Assembly (NCBI GenBank): GCA_910586015.1
Contig: CAJUGJ010000015.1
Coordinates: forward strand, 1 to 64,000
DNA: 64,000 nucleotides
Source: an uncultured Lachnospiraceae bacterium
GTDB lineage: Bacteria > Bacillota > Clostridia > Lachnospirales > Lachnospiraceae
Reading direction: 5' to 3'
Below are positions 1 to 7,685 of this stretch, piece by piece (positions within the stretch are counted from its first letter, which is position 1; each line of letters starts with the position of its first letter). A model generated the notes under the pieces. It worked only from the letters and a program-made list of their open reading frames with translations, searched no databases and was not told the origin of the DNA. A program made the position numbers and the translations under genes.

Positions 1-35
1 GAAAGTTCGTGTAATGTAATATTACACGAACTTTC
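1..35. terminator. Perfect 15-bp inverted repeat at window edge
   Basis: Two perfectly complementary 15-nt arms (1-15 and 21-35) enclose a 5-nt loop; a short T run follows on the plus strand. This looks like an intrinsic terminator hairpin. The flanking gene on the left is outside the window, so the direction it serves cannot be fixed. From 36 to 243 I see only AT-rich sequence without a credible gene. Confidence 0.55.
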
Positions 36-243
36 TTTAACTGCAAATTTTCACTCTTATTTAAAATAGATATTTAAAAGAGTAAATTTGGGAATAAAAT
101 TCTATGAATTTAACCAGAAAAGGTTATTGAAAAATAGATCTTACTTAAGAATAAATTACAAATATGATAAAGTATTATAGGAAACTGTTGCAAAATAAAA
201 TTTTTATACTATAAAAGCGTAAATAGCATTTCCGCTAAAGATA

Positions 244-376
244 CTAAATCCATTTTTTGAAATCATCGTTGCTGCATTTTCCAACTAAACGTTCAACATT
301 ATTAAAGTATTCGGGCACCAATGCAAAAGCTGTTATTCTAAAATATTCCTCAACAATAACAAAATATTCATGTCAT
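244..376 (-). pseudogene. Decayed small ORF downstream of the phosphotransferase gene
   Basis: A good ribosome binding site (AGGAGG) precedes an ATG at 376, but that frame stops after two codons. One base further on, a second frame is open for about 42 codons (ending VERLVGKCSNDDFKKWI) and closes at 244-246. The 133-nt span is 44 codons plus one base, as expected if a single-base insertion had broken a small gene. The product is not recognised. An alternative is chance openness in AT-rich DNA, although the well-placed binding site argues for a former gene. Confidence 0.35.
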
Positions 377-385
377 TTCTACCTC

Positions 386-1312
386 CTATTGCAAATCTAA
401 GCTGTTGAGATAGATTTTTAAACGATTTCCCATTTCTTTATCACTAATACTTTTAAAAAAGAGCAGGGAATCCAAAGCAGAATAGATATGGAACGCACTT
501 TCAAAAGAAATAAATTCAGATTTGCGGTAAGAAGTCTGATAATGTTTCAAAAATGTATTTCTAAACAGTACACAATCTTGCTCGTTATAATTTAGTTTCA
601 TCCAAAATGTCAATCGAGATATATCTGCCATCCAGTTAAACGCAATCGCATCGTCCCAGTCAATAAGCAATATTTCACCATTATCTTGTACAATTATATT
701 TTTCTTTGACAAATCACTATGGCAAAGAACAGACGGTAAATCTTCAAAATCACAAATTGTATTGAAAAACTTTTCTTTCATCTTTCTTAACTTTGTTTCT
801 GAAATCGTTTCTTTTAATCCATTATCTAACCTGTCAAATTCATCTTCAAAAAAAGATGTCATACTTTCATAACAGGCAATACCACTACCTATATATCCAA
901 AGTTTTTAATCTTTATATTGTGAATAGAAGAAACCAGTTGTGCTAATTTTACGTAAAGCTCCATTTCTTGCTCTCTGTCAAACAATATTTTATCAGCCGC
1001 TATTCCTTGTAACTTTCGTTCTATCAAATAGCCGTTCGGATATATTGGATCCGTTCGACTATATGTGATTAGTTTGGCACAGGGAATGTTATTTTGAATT
1101 AAAAGTTGATTTACAAATTGGACTTTGCCGTTTTCGGGCCAGTCTGTACTTCTGTATAATTTTAAAATATAATCCTTATCTAATACAGTAAAGGAATATA
1201 CGAAATTATTAATAACATTTTCAAATTTTCTTATTTCCTTGACGCTGCAACCAAAATTGCTCTTAATTATTTGATTGACTGTTTCAAGCATTGTATCAGT
1301 TTCTATGTTCAT
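386..1312 (-). CDS. Aminoglycoside/choline phosphotransferase-fold (APH family) kinase
   Basis: A 308-residue cytoplasmic protein with the APH/choline-kinase fold. The Brenner-type catalytic motif is visible as CHSDLSKKNI at about residues 196-205 (catalytic Asp, Mg-binding Asn), followed by the metal-binding LLIDWDDA segment. The substrate could be an aminoglycoside, a small alcohol or a sugar; the sequence alone does not decide, and resistance should not be assumed. The start is supported by AGGAGG 6 nt upstream. A 15-codon ORF with its own binding site lies just upstream (1334-1381) and could couple or attenuate translation. asnA lies 138 bp upstream on the same strand, so co-transcription is possible. 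Confidence 0.75.
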   Translation of the reverse strand: MNIETDTMLETVNQIIKSNFGCSVKEIRKFENVINNFVYSFTVLDKDYILKLYRSTDWPENGKVQFVNQLLIQNNIPCAKLITYSRTDPIYPNGYLIERKLQGIAADKILFDREQEMELYVKLAQLVSSIHNIKIKNFGYIGSGIACYESMTSFFEDEFDRLDNGLKETISETKLRKMKEKFFNTICDFEDLPSVLCHSDLSKKNIIVQDNGEILLIDWDDAIAFNWMADISRLTFWMKLNYNEQDCVLFRNTFLKHYQTSYRKSEFISFESAFHIYSALDSLLFFKSISDKEMGNRLKIYLNSLDLQ

Positions 1313-1333
1313 AAAATCCTCCTTTTGGAAGAA

Positions 1334-1381
1334 TTAAAAATATATAACCCTCCCTAGTTGTTTCAATGTTTGTTTATTCAT
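1334..1381 (-). CDS. Possible 15-residue leader peptide upstream of the phosphotransferase gene
   Basis: This short ORF (MNKQTLKQLGRVIYF) has a strong ribosome binding site (GAAAGGAGG, 10 nt before ATG) and ends 21 nt before the start of the phosphotransferase gene. Its placement, between asnA and a kinase of a family that includes resistance enzymes, is what a translational leader would show. It could equally be the remnant 5' end of a lost gene. No clear alternative hairpins were resolved by eye. Confidence 0.4.
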   Translation of the reverse strand: MNKQTLKQLGRVIYF

Positions 1382-1450
1382 AGTCAAAATTCCTCCTTTC
1401 ATCAAAATTTTTATATCATTGTCAGCGTTATCGATAAATTGTTCTGATTT

Positions 1451-2461
1451 TTATAGTAATGATACCCCTAATTCTTTTGCCCTTTCTTCCGTATCTTTTG
1501 TCCAAAGAGAACTTTGTACTTCTCCAATATGTACTTTTCTTAAAAAGAACATACAAATTCTTGACTGTCCAATACCACCGCCTATTGTATATGGCAGTTC
1601 CCGATTTAGTATTGATTTTTGAAATGGTAGTTCTCTTCTCTCCTCACATTCGGAAAGTTTTAACTGTTCTGCTAATGACTCTTCATCTACACGAATTCCC
1701 ATAGACGATAATTCTAATCCAATATCTAATAACGGATAATAAACAATAATATCCCCATTTAATTTCCAGTCATCATAATCTGGTGCCCTTCCATCATGTC
1801 GTTGTCCAGAGAGTAATTTCCCACCGATCTGCATAATAAATACTGCTCCTTTTAGTTTTGCAATTTTTCTTTCTCTCTCTTTTGGTGAATCGGTTGGATA
1901 CATATTTTCTAACTCCTGTGTTGTTACAAAGGAAATTTCTTCTGGAAGGATTTCTTCGATATAATCATATTTATCTGCAATATAATGTTCGGTTTCTTTG
2001 AGTGCTTGATAAACTTTTCGTACAACTGCTTTTAAAGTTTCTTCATTTCTCTCATCCTTTAAAATAATCTTTTCCCAATCCCACTGATCTACAAAGATAG
2101 AATGGATATTGTCTGTATCTTCATCTCTACGAATTGCATTCATATCTGTATATAAGCCTTCTCCATAGACAAAACCATATTTCTTTAATGCCATCCTCTT
2201 CCATTTTGCAAGAGAATGTACAATTTCTGCAACTGCTTCATTTTGTTCTTTAATACCAAAGCTGACTGGGCGTTCTACACCATTTAAGTTATCATTTAAT
2301 CCCGTTTCTGGTTTTACAAACAGTGGAGCAGAAACACGAGTTAAATTTAATTGTTTTGCTAATTGTCTTTCAAAATGATCTTTAATATGTTTAATTGCCC
2401 CTTGTGTTGCCTTTAAATCCAGTTCAGAATGATACCCTTGTGGTACAATAAAATGTTCCAT
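1451..2461 (-). CDS. asnA: Aspartate--ammonia ligase (asparagine synthetase A)
   Basis: Ammonia-dependent asparagine synthesis: L-aspartate + NH3 + ATP to L-asparagine + AMP + PPi, in the cytoplasm. The 336-residue length and sequence fit AsnA, a homodimer with a class II aminoacyl-tRNA-synthetase fold. Recognisable blocks include VSAPLFVKPETGLNDNLNG near residue 43, the IFVDQWDWEKII segment near residue 122, and the C-terminal GGGIGQSRICMFFL motif that forms the ATP site. AAGGAG lies 10 nt before the ATG. The gene starts 19 nt after an ArsR-type regulator gene on the same strand, so the two are probably one transcript and asnA is likely controlled by it. Confidence 0.97.
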   Translation of the reverse strand: MEHFIVPQGYHSELDLKATQGAIKHIKDHFERQLAKQLNLTRVSAPLFVKPETGLNDNLNGVERPVSFGIKEQNEAVAEIVHSLAKWKRMALKKYGFVYGEGLYTDMNAIRRDEDTDNIHSIFVDQWDWEKIILKDERNEETLKAVVRKVYQALKETEHYIADKYDYIEEILPEEISFVTTQELENMYPTDSPKERERKIAKLKGAVFIMQIGGKLLSGQRHDGRAPDYDDWKLNGDIIVYYPLLDIGLELSSMGIRVDEESLAEQLKLSECEERRELPFQKSILNRELPYTIGGGIGQSRICMFFLRKVHIGEVQSSLWTKDTEERAKELGVSLL

Positions 2462-2480
2462 TTTTATCTACTCCTTTTTC

Positions 2481-3401
2481 CTAATAATAAATTATCATAC
2501 GAATATTTTGTGCATAATCGCCAAAACAATCTCCAAATAAATTGATACCACCCTGATATTTCGCAGTCTTTTTTATTCCAATTCGAATTGAAATATAATC
2601 CTGTTTAGACAGATGATACTCCCTTAAAGTCTTTTCATTTACTTTTTTATTATCAATAAAAGTTCCTGATTCTGTTAATGACCATAACTTTAATATTCCA
2701 TATTGTGTATTCTTATCTGGCCACCAAGCAGGGTTTAATTTTCCTCTTCTTCCCCCAAAATCTCCTGGACAAGTCCAAGTTCCTGCTTCGATTCCATTAA
2801 TCCATACTGTAATATCGGAAGGCCAATTTAGATTATACTCATGATCTTCGGAACATAGTTCCATAGAAAGTTCCATTTTCAATTCTCTTTCATTTTTTAA
2901 AATATTATTTGGAAACCGATATTCTACATAACCACGTCCAAACCAAAGTAATTTTGCTTTTGTTCGCTTTGGATCATAAAAGCCTCTAGGCTCATCTTCC
3001 TCTCCAATCGGCCCTTTTTCTCCTACTAAACCACAAGTAGGTTCTACTTGATAATCCACATAATTTCCAATTGGCATATCAATAATTTCTGTTCGTTCTT
3101 TTGCTGTTTGTAAAGTAGATAAATCAATTTCAATTTGTTTTACTGCCTTTTCTGATAATTTCATGGAACCTCGTATTCCTGGCTTTAAACTTGTAGTAAT
3201 TAATCCTGCTTCTTCTAATACTCTGACATGTGCTGCTGCGGAGGAAGCTGGAATGGAAAGTTGTTCTGCTATTTCATTAATATTCAGTTCCTGAGTACAT
3301 AATAACTTTAAAATCTCAATTCTGGCTTCTACAGAAAATGCTTTGCCAATTCGAATCAACTGCTTTGTATCATCCAGATTTATGCTAACTGATTGCTGCA
3401 T
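2481..3401 (-). CDS. ArsR-type winged-helix regulator with long C-terminal domain
   Basis: A 306-residue protein. Residues 10-80 form an ArsR-like winged helix (VEARIEILKLLCTQELNINEIAEQL then SAAAHVRVLEEAGLI). The other 200 residues are a tryptophan-rich, probably beta-rich domain (PTCGLVGEKGPIGEED, GYVEYRFPN, WPSDITVWINGIEAGTW, GDFGGRRG). The same two-domain layout occurs in the protein at 48209-49138, which sits beside the arabinan operon. No metal-binding cysteine pair typical of metal-sensing ArsR is seen in the helix region. I infer that the C-terminal part binds a ligand. It is upstream of asnA with a 19-nt gap. Three AAGTTTC repeats lie in its promoter region and may be its operator. 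GGAGG precedes the ATG. Confidence 0.8.
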   Translation of the reverse strand: MQQSVSINLDDTKQLIRIGKAFSVEARIEILKLLCTQELNINEIAEQLSIPASSAAAHVRVLEEAGLITTSLKPGIRGSMKLSEKAVKQIEIDLSTLQTAKERTEIIDMPIGNYVDYQVEPTCGLVGEKGPIGEEDEPRGFYDPKRTKAKLLWFGRGYVEYRFPNNILKNERELKMELSMELCSEDHEYNLNWPSDITVWINGIEAGTWTCPGDFGGRRGKLNPAWWPDKNTQYGILKLWSLTESGTFIDNKKVNEKTLREYHLSKQDYISIRIGIKKTAKYQGGINLFGDCFGDYAQNIRMIIYY

Positions 3402-3440
3402 AATGATTCCTCCAGATATTATTAATAATTATATGTTAAT

Positions 3441-3501
3441 AAGTTTCTATATCGATAAGTTTCATCCAACAGTTATTATAAAATAGAAGTAGAGAAGTTT
3501 C
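3441..3501. promoter_or_regulatory. Three AAGTTTC direct repeats upstream of the ArsR-asnA operon
   Basis: The heptamer AAGTTTC occurs at 3441-3447, 3457-3463 and 3495-3501, the first two within a longer TAAGTTTC context 16 bp apart. They lie between the ArsR-type gene start and the upstream phospholipase-like gene. A TATAAT-like box (minus strand, near 3429-3434) is close by. Repeats at helical-turn-like spacing ahead of a regulator gene suggest an autoregulatory operator, but chance in AT-rich DNA is possible. Confidence 0.4.
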
Positions 3502-3522
3502 AATCATTTTATTTTTTGATTT

Positions 3523-4455
3523 TTATATTGTTCCACTATAATACGATGTATCATCTAAAAGCAAAACTGCTTCTAAAGGATTTTCCAAAAATATACTCAA
3601 CAGTTTAACTGCCTGATCGAGTGCTGTAGAAAAGAGTTCTGGAAAAGACCAATTAAATTTTTCTTCTGGCTTCCAAGGATCTTTCCAAATTTTTTTACTT
3701 AAATTTAAATAATCCTGTCCATCCTCTGGTTGTCTGGTAATAAGTTTATCTGAAAGTAAGTGATAGCCAACTGTAGCTTTTTCAATAGAAGTAATTACTT
3801 TTGTTTTTTTTCTATTTGGATCAGATAATAATTTTGATTCTAATTTTGCTGTTTGAATGATTTTACAAATTTGTTTTGGTGTATTTTTCTGTGCACCTTC
3901 TAATCCTTCAAAAGTACGAATAATCGTTTTTGACAAAGAAGTCGAAACTGCATTTAACTCTTTTGAAGTTAAATCAAAAATTCGATTTTGTCGAATTTTT
4001 TCATAATCTTGATGTAAATAGTTTTTTGCATAATAACTATCAATTCTATTTTCTAATGCCAAATGTCTTCCATAATATTCATTTGTGGGATAATTTGGAT
4101 TAAAATTAGTTCTAGCATAAACAAAAGGGTGACAAATACTATCTAAAATATAATGGCATAAAAATCCTGTTAAATAAGAAAAAAAATATTCCTTTTCTTC
4201 CTTTGAATTGATTGTATTTAAGACAGTTACACCCTCTAAAAAGAATCTTTTTGTTCGATGGTGATGTAGATATGAACCAATATTTCTATGATCGTGATAG
4301 AGCATTTTATAAAAACGGTAAGAAAAAAGATCTGGTCCTTGTGTTCCTAAATAAAAAGGTCTTTTTTTGTTTCTTAGTACTGTTTTCATAAAAGAATCTG
4401 GTAGTGCTTTAACTGCCTCTTTTCCAAAGACATAATGTGTTATAAGTCCCGGCAT
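3523..4455 (-). CDS. Zinc-dependent phospholipase C family protein
   Basis: A 310-residue protein starting MPGLITHYVFGKEAV. The pattern of histidines and aspartates matches the zinc-dependent phospholipase C (PLC/P1 nuclease-like) family: THY near residue 7, GTQGPDLFSYRF near residue 38, LYHDHRNIGSYLHHHR near residue 52, and GFLCHYILDSICHPFVYA near residue 92. These would supply the zinc ligands. There is no signal peptide, so an intracellular or non-classical role is possible; Clostridia carry many such cytosolic homologs of unknown substrate. The start has a GGGAAG binding site. It lies 22 nt downstream of the TauE/SafE gene, probably as one transcript. Confidence 0.8.
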   Translation of the reverse strand: MPGLITHYVFGKEAVKALPDSFMKTVLRNKKRPFYLGTQGPDLFSYRFYKMLYHDHRNIGSYLHHHRTKRFFLEGVTVLNTINSKEEKEYFFSYLTGFLCHYILDSICHPFVYARTNFNPNYPTNEYYGRHLALENRIDSYYAKNYLHQDYEKIRQNRIFDLTSKELNAVSTSLSKTIIRTFEGLEGAQKNTPKQICKIIQTAKLESKLLSDPNRKKTKVITSIEKATVGYHLLSDKLITRQPEDGQDYLNLSKKIWKDPWKPEEKFNWSFPELFSTALDQAVKLLSIFLENPLEAVLLLDDTSYYSGTI

Positions 4456-4477
4456 ATCATACTACTTCCCTTCTCTT

Positions 4478-5248
4478 TTAATTAAAAATATTTTTTACAA
4501 GAATCATTGCCAATCCAAGAATCGCTAATACAACTCCTGTTACACGATTAAGTACCTTTGGTTCTGCACGATTTGCAAAAAGAGCAGAAACTCTAGCCCC
4601 AACTAACGTAGCAAGAATACAGACTACTAATGCTTTTATATCTGGCATACCACCAATCACCATATGAGAAACTGCCCCAGTAAGTGCAGTAAATGTCATA
4701 ATGAACACACTGGTTCCTACCGCTGTCTTTAACTCATATCCTAATACACTGGTTAGAATCAATAACATCATCATACCACCACCTGCACCGATAAAACCAC
4801 ATATCATTCCAATAATAATTCCGCATAATATGGATTGAATAATCTTTTGCTTTACAGTTTTGGAGGTATTTTGTTCTTTTGTTGTCATAACTGGCTTTAT
4901 AATAAATTTAATTCCAAGAAAAAATGTCATAAAAACAGAAAAGCTTCCCATCGTGTTATTTTCAACAAGGGAACCGACATAGCTTCCTACTGCTGTAAAA
5001 ACTAAAACAGCACAAAGCATAATTAACCCATTTTTAATATCTAAGTTCTTATTCTTTCCATAGGTATATGCTGAAATTGCAGAAGCTAATACATCAGATG
5101 CAAGGGCAATTCCAACTGCTTCATATGCTGGAAATTCTAAAAATGTAATTAACATAGGAGAAATTACAGCAGCGGCAGAAAGTCCTGCAAGCCCTGTTCC
5201 AATTCCCGCACCTAATCCAGCAATAATATAGATTATAATTGCAAACAT
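4478..5248 (-). CDS. TauE/SafE family membrane permease
   Basis: A 256-residue protein made of about eight hydrophobic segments, with the two internally similar glycine-rich halves typical of TauE/SafE: GLGAGIGTGLAGLSAAAV near residue 11 and GMICGFIGAGGGMMMLLIL near residue 147. Members export or import small sulfur-containing or other organic anions across the cytoplasmic membrane; the substrate here is unknown. It is upstream of the phospholipase-like gene, 22 nt apart. AAGAAGGAT precedes the ATG. Length is normal for the family. Confidence 0.88.
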   Translation of the reverse strand: MFAIIIYIIAGLGAGIGTGLAGLSAAAVISPMLITFLEFPAYEAVGIALASDVLASAISAYTYGKNKNLDIKNGLIMLCAVLVFTAVGSYVGSLVENNTMGSFSVFMTFFLGIKFIIKPVMTTKEQNTSKTVKQKIIQSILCGIIIGMICGFIGAGGGMMMLLILTSVLGYELKTAVGTSVFIMTFTALTGAVSHMVIGGMPDIKALVVCILATLVGARVSALFANRAEPKVLNRVTGVVLAILGLAMILVKNIFN

Positions 5249-5353
5249 TTTTCATCCTTCTTTCTTTTTTCGTTTACATATTACCTTATCACAAGAATAC
5301 ATTGACTTCAAGAAATCTTTAGTAAATTTTTAAGAAAGAAAATTGAAAAAAAA

Positions 5354-5390
5354 TTAGCAGCGTCTTTCAAAAAGGTTCTGACGCTGCTAA
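5354..5390 (-). terminator. Intrinsic terminator of the M3-LysM peptidase gene
   Basis: An 11-bp perfect stem (TTAGCAGCGTC and its complement) at 5354-5364 and 5380-5390, followed on the minus strand by a run of seven T. It lies 15 nt beyond the stop codon of the peptidase gene. Confidence 0.85.
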
Positions 5391-5404
5391 AATTTTTATG
5401 TATT

Positions 5405-7624
5405 TTAATATTCCAGAATTAATTTCTGTCCTACATAAATTGTGTATGGAGCAGAGATTCCATTTTTCTGTGCGATTACTCTCCAATCAATTTCATATGC
5501 ACTTCCAATCTTGCCTAGGGTATCTCCATCCTTTACTATGTAAGTTTCTTTCTTCATTACTGCATTTTCTGGTAGATAGATGTTTTGTCCCGCATAGATT
5601 TTATAAGGAGAAGCAATTTTATTGATGTTTGCAATCTCTTTCCAATCTTTTATTTTATGTTGAGAAGCAATTTTTGCTAAAGTATCTCCTGTTCTTACTG
5701 TATAGATTTGATATACAGGTGTTGGAGTTACTTCTGGCTTTGTTTCTTCTTGCTGATCTAAAGTTGAATCTTCTTGCTCTTCTTCCTGTTCTTCTTCCTG
5801 TTCTTCTTCCTGTTCATTTTCTTCTATATCAGCATTAAGAATTTCTGTAATCTTTTCCTCTAACTCCATAATATCTTCTATTTTTACTGCAAGATCAGAA
5901 ATAAATTCTTCCGTTAATGGATCTTCATATCCTGCTTTATCCAAAGTATCTCGAAATTGTTGTTCATATCCATAGCTGACTAATTCCAAATACTGATCTA
6001 CTGCATGATCATAGTCGCCTTGGCTTTCCATCCATACTTCAAAAGCGGCAGCGGCAGAAACTGCATAACTAATATAATAGAATGGTGATTGGAAAGTATG
6101 TGGAATTAATACCCATTGATAAGCCTCTGAACCTCTTTGAGATTCTTCGTTATAACCATAATCAATTAAAATCTCCATATACTTTTTATTGATTTTTTCT
6201 AATGTGAGATCTTTTTCACTATAGATATACTGTTGTAATTCATCTTGAACACAACCCTCCATTAAAGAAGCAACTAACCATCGTATTGTATAACATTGAG
6301 CTGCATCAGCATCTTCTTTAAAAATTTCAGGATAGAATTTTAAAAATAGAGTTTCTAATCCCTGAGAATGAATCTCTGCAAGATCAATATTAAGACTTGG
6401 TCGGTTCCAGCTAACTGGGTTGTAATAAAAAGAATTATAGTGACCAAATTCATGAACTACTGTACCAGAAAAATCACTAAATCCTCCTGTTGGCTGTGCC
6501 ATAATAAATGGTGCATTATAAGAACCTAAATCGGTTGTATATGCTCCTTCTTGTTTGGATGCACTATACTCAAAATCGTAAAAATGATGCTCTATCATAT
6601 AGTTCAATGCTTCTTCCATTTCAGATGAAAGTTTTGGAATATACATTTTAAGCATTTCCAAAGCATCTTCCATTGAAGATTGTGTATTCATAAAGTCTTT
6701 CGAAGCATTATATTGCTGTAAAAGCGACAGTTCCTGATAAATTAAAGGAAAATTTCCTTTTATTGCACTTTGGAATTCTTGTATCTCTGTCTGGGTATAA
6801 TCTCTGAAATAGCGTTCTGTATATACAAAATCACCATAATTAGAATATCCATATGAAGCTGCCTGTTTGTTCCTTACATCTACCAGTTTTAAAAATACCT
6901 CTCCTAAAACAGAATTCATTTTTTTATAAATTTGATCCAATAAAGAGATAGTGGTATCATAGTCAATTACTCCTGAATAATATGCAGCAACTAACTGATT
7001 TTCATCTATTTCATTTCCTTGATATTCAACTGTAAATGGCTGAACTGCTAACTGTTGATATTGATTGATTAATTCTTGTTCTTGATTGGACAACTGTTCC
7101 TGCTCTTTTGTCATCTGTTCAGACTCTAAAATAGATTCAATATCCTCATCCGTTAATAATTCCTCTAACGCTTCTGAACATTCACTTTGTAAAATTTCTT
7201 TTGCCAACAATAAAAAATCATCATTTACCTTTAGGGCGATTTCATAAGCACTCCAATAGTCATTAAATGCCTGTTCACTTGTAACGTCCTTAGATAAATA
7301 GATATTTGCAAGATTATACATTGTATTGATTTCGTCATAAATCTCGCCATTTTTTAGAAATAACTCTTGTACCTTAGCTATATTACTTTTTTCTTCATAC
7401 AGTTTTCGAATTTCTTCCATATTTTGATAGAACTCTGACGTATCATACTGAACAACTTTTATTTCCTCAAAATCTAATTCAGTATGATCGGAATCTGGAA
7501 AGAAGTCCGTTTCTCTCGAACCTGTATAGGCAAAATCTTCGGCATATACTAAATTCGGCATACTGCCTAACACTGTAACTGCTGCTAACACAAGTGCCAG
7601 CAATTTTTTTAATTTTTTACTCAC
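5405..7624 (-). CDS. Secreted M3-family metallopeptidase with two C-terminal LysM domains
   Basis: A 739-residue exported protein. Residues 1-29 are a signal peptide (LALVLAAVTVLGSMPNLVYA). The middle is an oligoendopeptidase F-like M3 domain with the zinc motif HEFGH at about residues 391-395 and the downstream glutamate in DLAEIHSQGLETLFL. An acidic EQEE repeat linker near residue 605-620 leads to two LysM domains (VRTGDTLAKIASQHKI and VKDGDTLGKIGSAYEI) ending in GQNIYLPE and GQKLILEY. LysM binds peptidoglycan or chitin-like glycans, so the enzyme is probably held in the cell wall and cleaves extracellular peptides. M3 peptidases are mostly cytosolic, so this is an unusual architecture. Translation starts at GTG with AGGAAG upstream. 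Confidence 0.85.
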   Translation of the reverse strand: MSKKLKKLLALVLAAVTVLGSMPNLVYAEDFAYTGSRETDFFPDSDHTELDFEEIKVVQYDTSEFYQNMEEIRKLYEEKSNIAKVQELFLKNGEIYDEINTMYNLANIYLSKDVTSEQAFNDYWSAYEIALKVNDDFLLLAKEILQSECSEALEELLTDEDIESILESEQMTKEQEQLSNQEQELINQYQQLAVQPFTVEYQGNEIDENQLVAAYYSGVIDYDTTISLLDQIYKKMNSVLGEVFLKLVDVRNKQAASYGYSNYGDFVYTERYFRDYTQTEIQEFQSAIKGNFPLIYQELSLLQQYNASKDFMNTQSSMEDALEMLKMYIPKLSSEMEEALNYMIEHHFYDFEYSASKQEGAYTTDLGSYNAPFIMAQPTGGFSDFSGTVVHEFGHYNSFYYNPVSWNRPSLNIDLAEIHSQGLETLFLKFYPEIFKEDADAAQCYTIRWLVASLMEGCVQDELQQYIYSEKDLTLEKINKKYMEILIDYGYNEESQRGSEAYQWVLIPHTFQSPFYYISYAVSAAAAFEVWMESQGDYDHAVDQYLELVSYGYEQQFRDTLDKAGYEDPLTEEFISDLAVKIEDIMELEEKITEILNADIEENEQEEEQEEEQEEEQEDSTLDQQEETKPEVTPTPVYQIYTVRTGDTLAKIASQHKIKDWKEIANINKIASPYKIYAGQNIYLPENAVMKKETYIVKDGDTLGKIGSAYEIDWRVIAQKNGISAPYTIYVGQKLILEY
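5779..5814 (-). repeat. Three perfect 12-bp tandem repeats inside the peptidase gene
   Basis: Three identical 12-nt units (CTTCTTCCTGTT on the plus strand) encode EQEE four-residue repeats in the linker between the peptidase and LysM domains. Each unit is a whole number of codons, so copy-number change would alter linker length without breaking the frame. Confidence 0.85.
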
Positions 7625-7685
7625 ACACTCGCTTCCTTTCTTTTTTTTATATAAACTATAACTGTTTCCTGTTATAGGTTTATAT

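Noticed and set aside
11..35. Insertion-sequence end
   Set aside because: The inverted repeat is a self-complementary hairpin with a 5-nt loop, and no transposase or target duplication is visible.
1459..1704. Plus-strand ORF of 81 codons
   Set aside because: It lies antisense inside asnA, a certain gene, and has no binding site or recognisable product.
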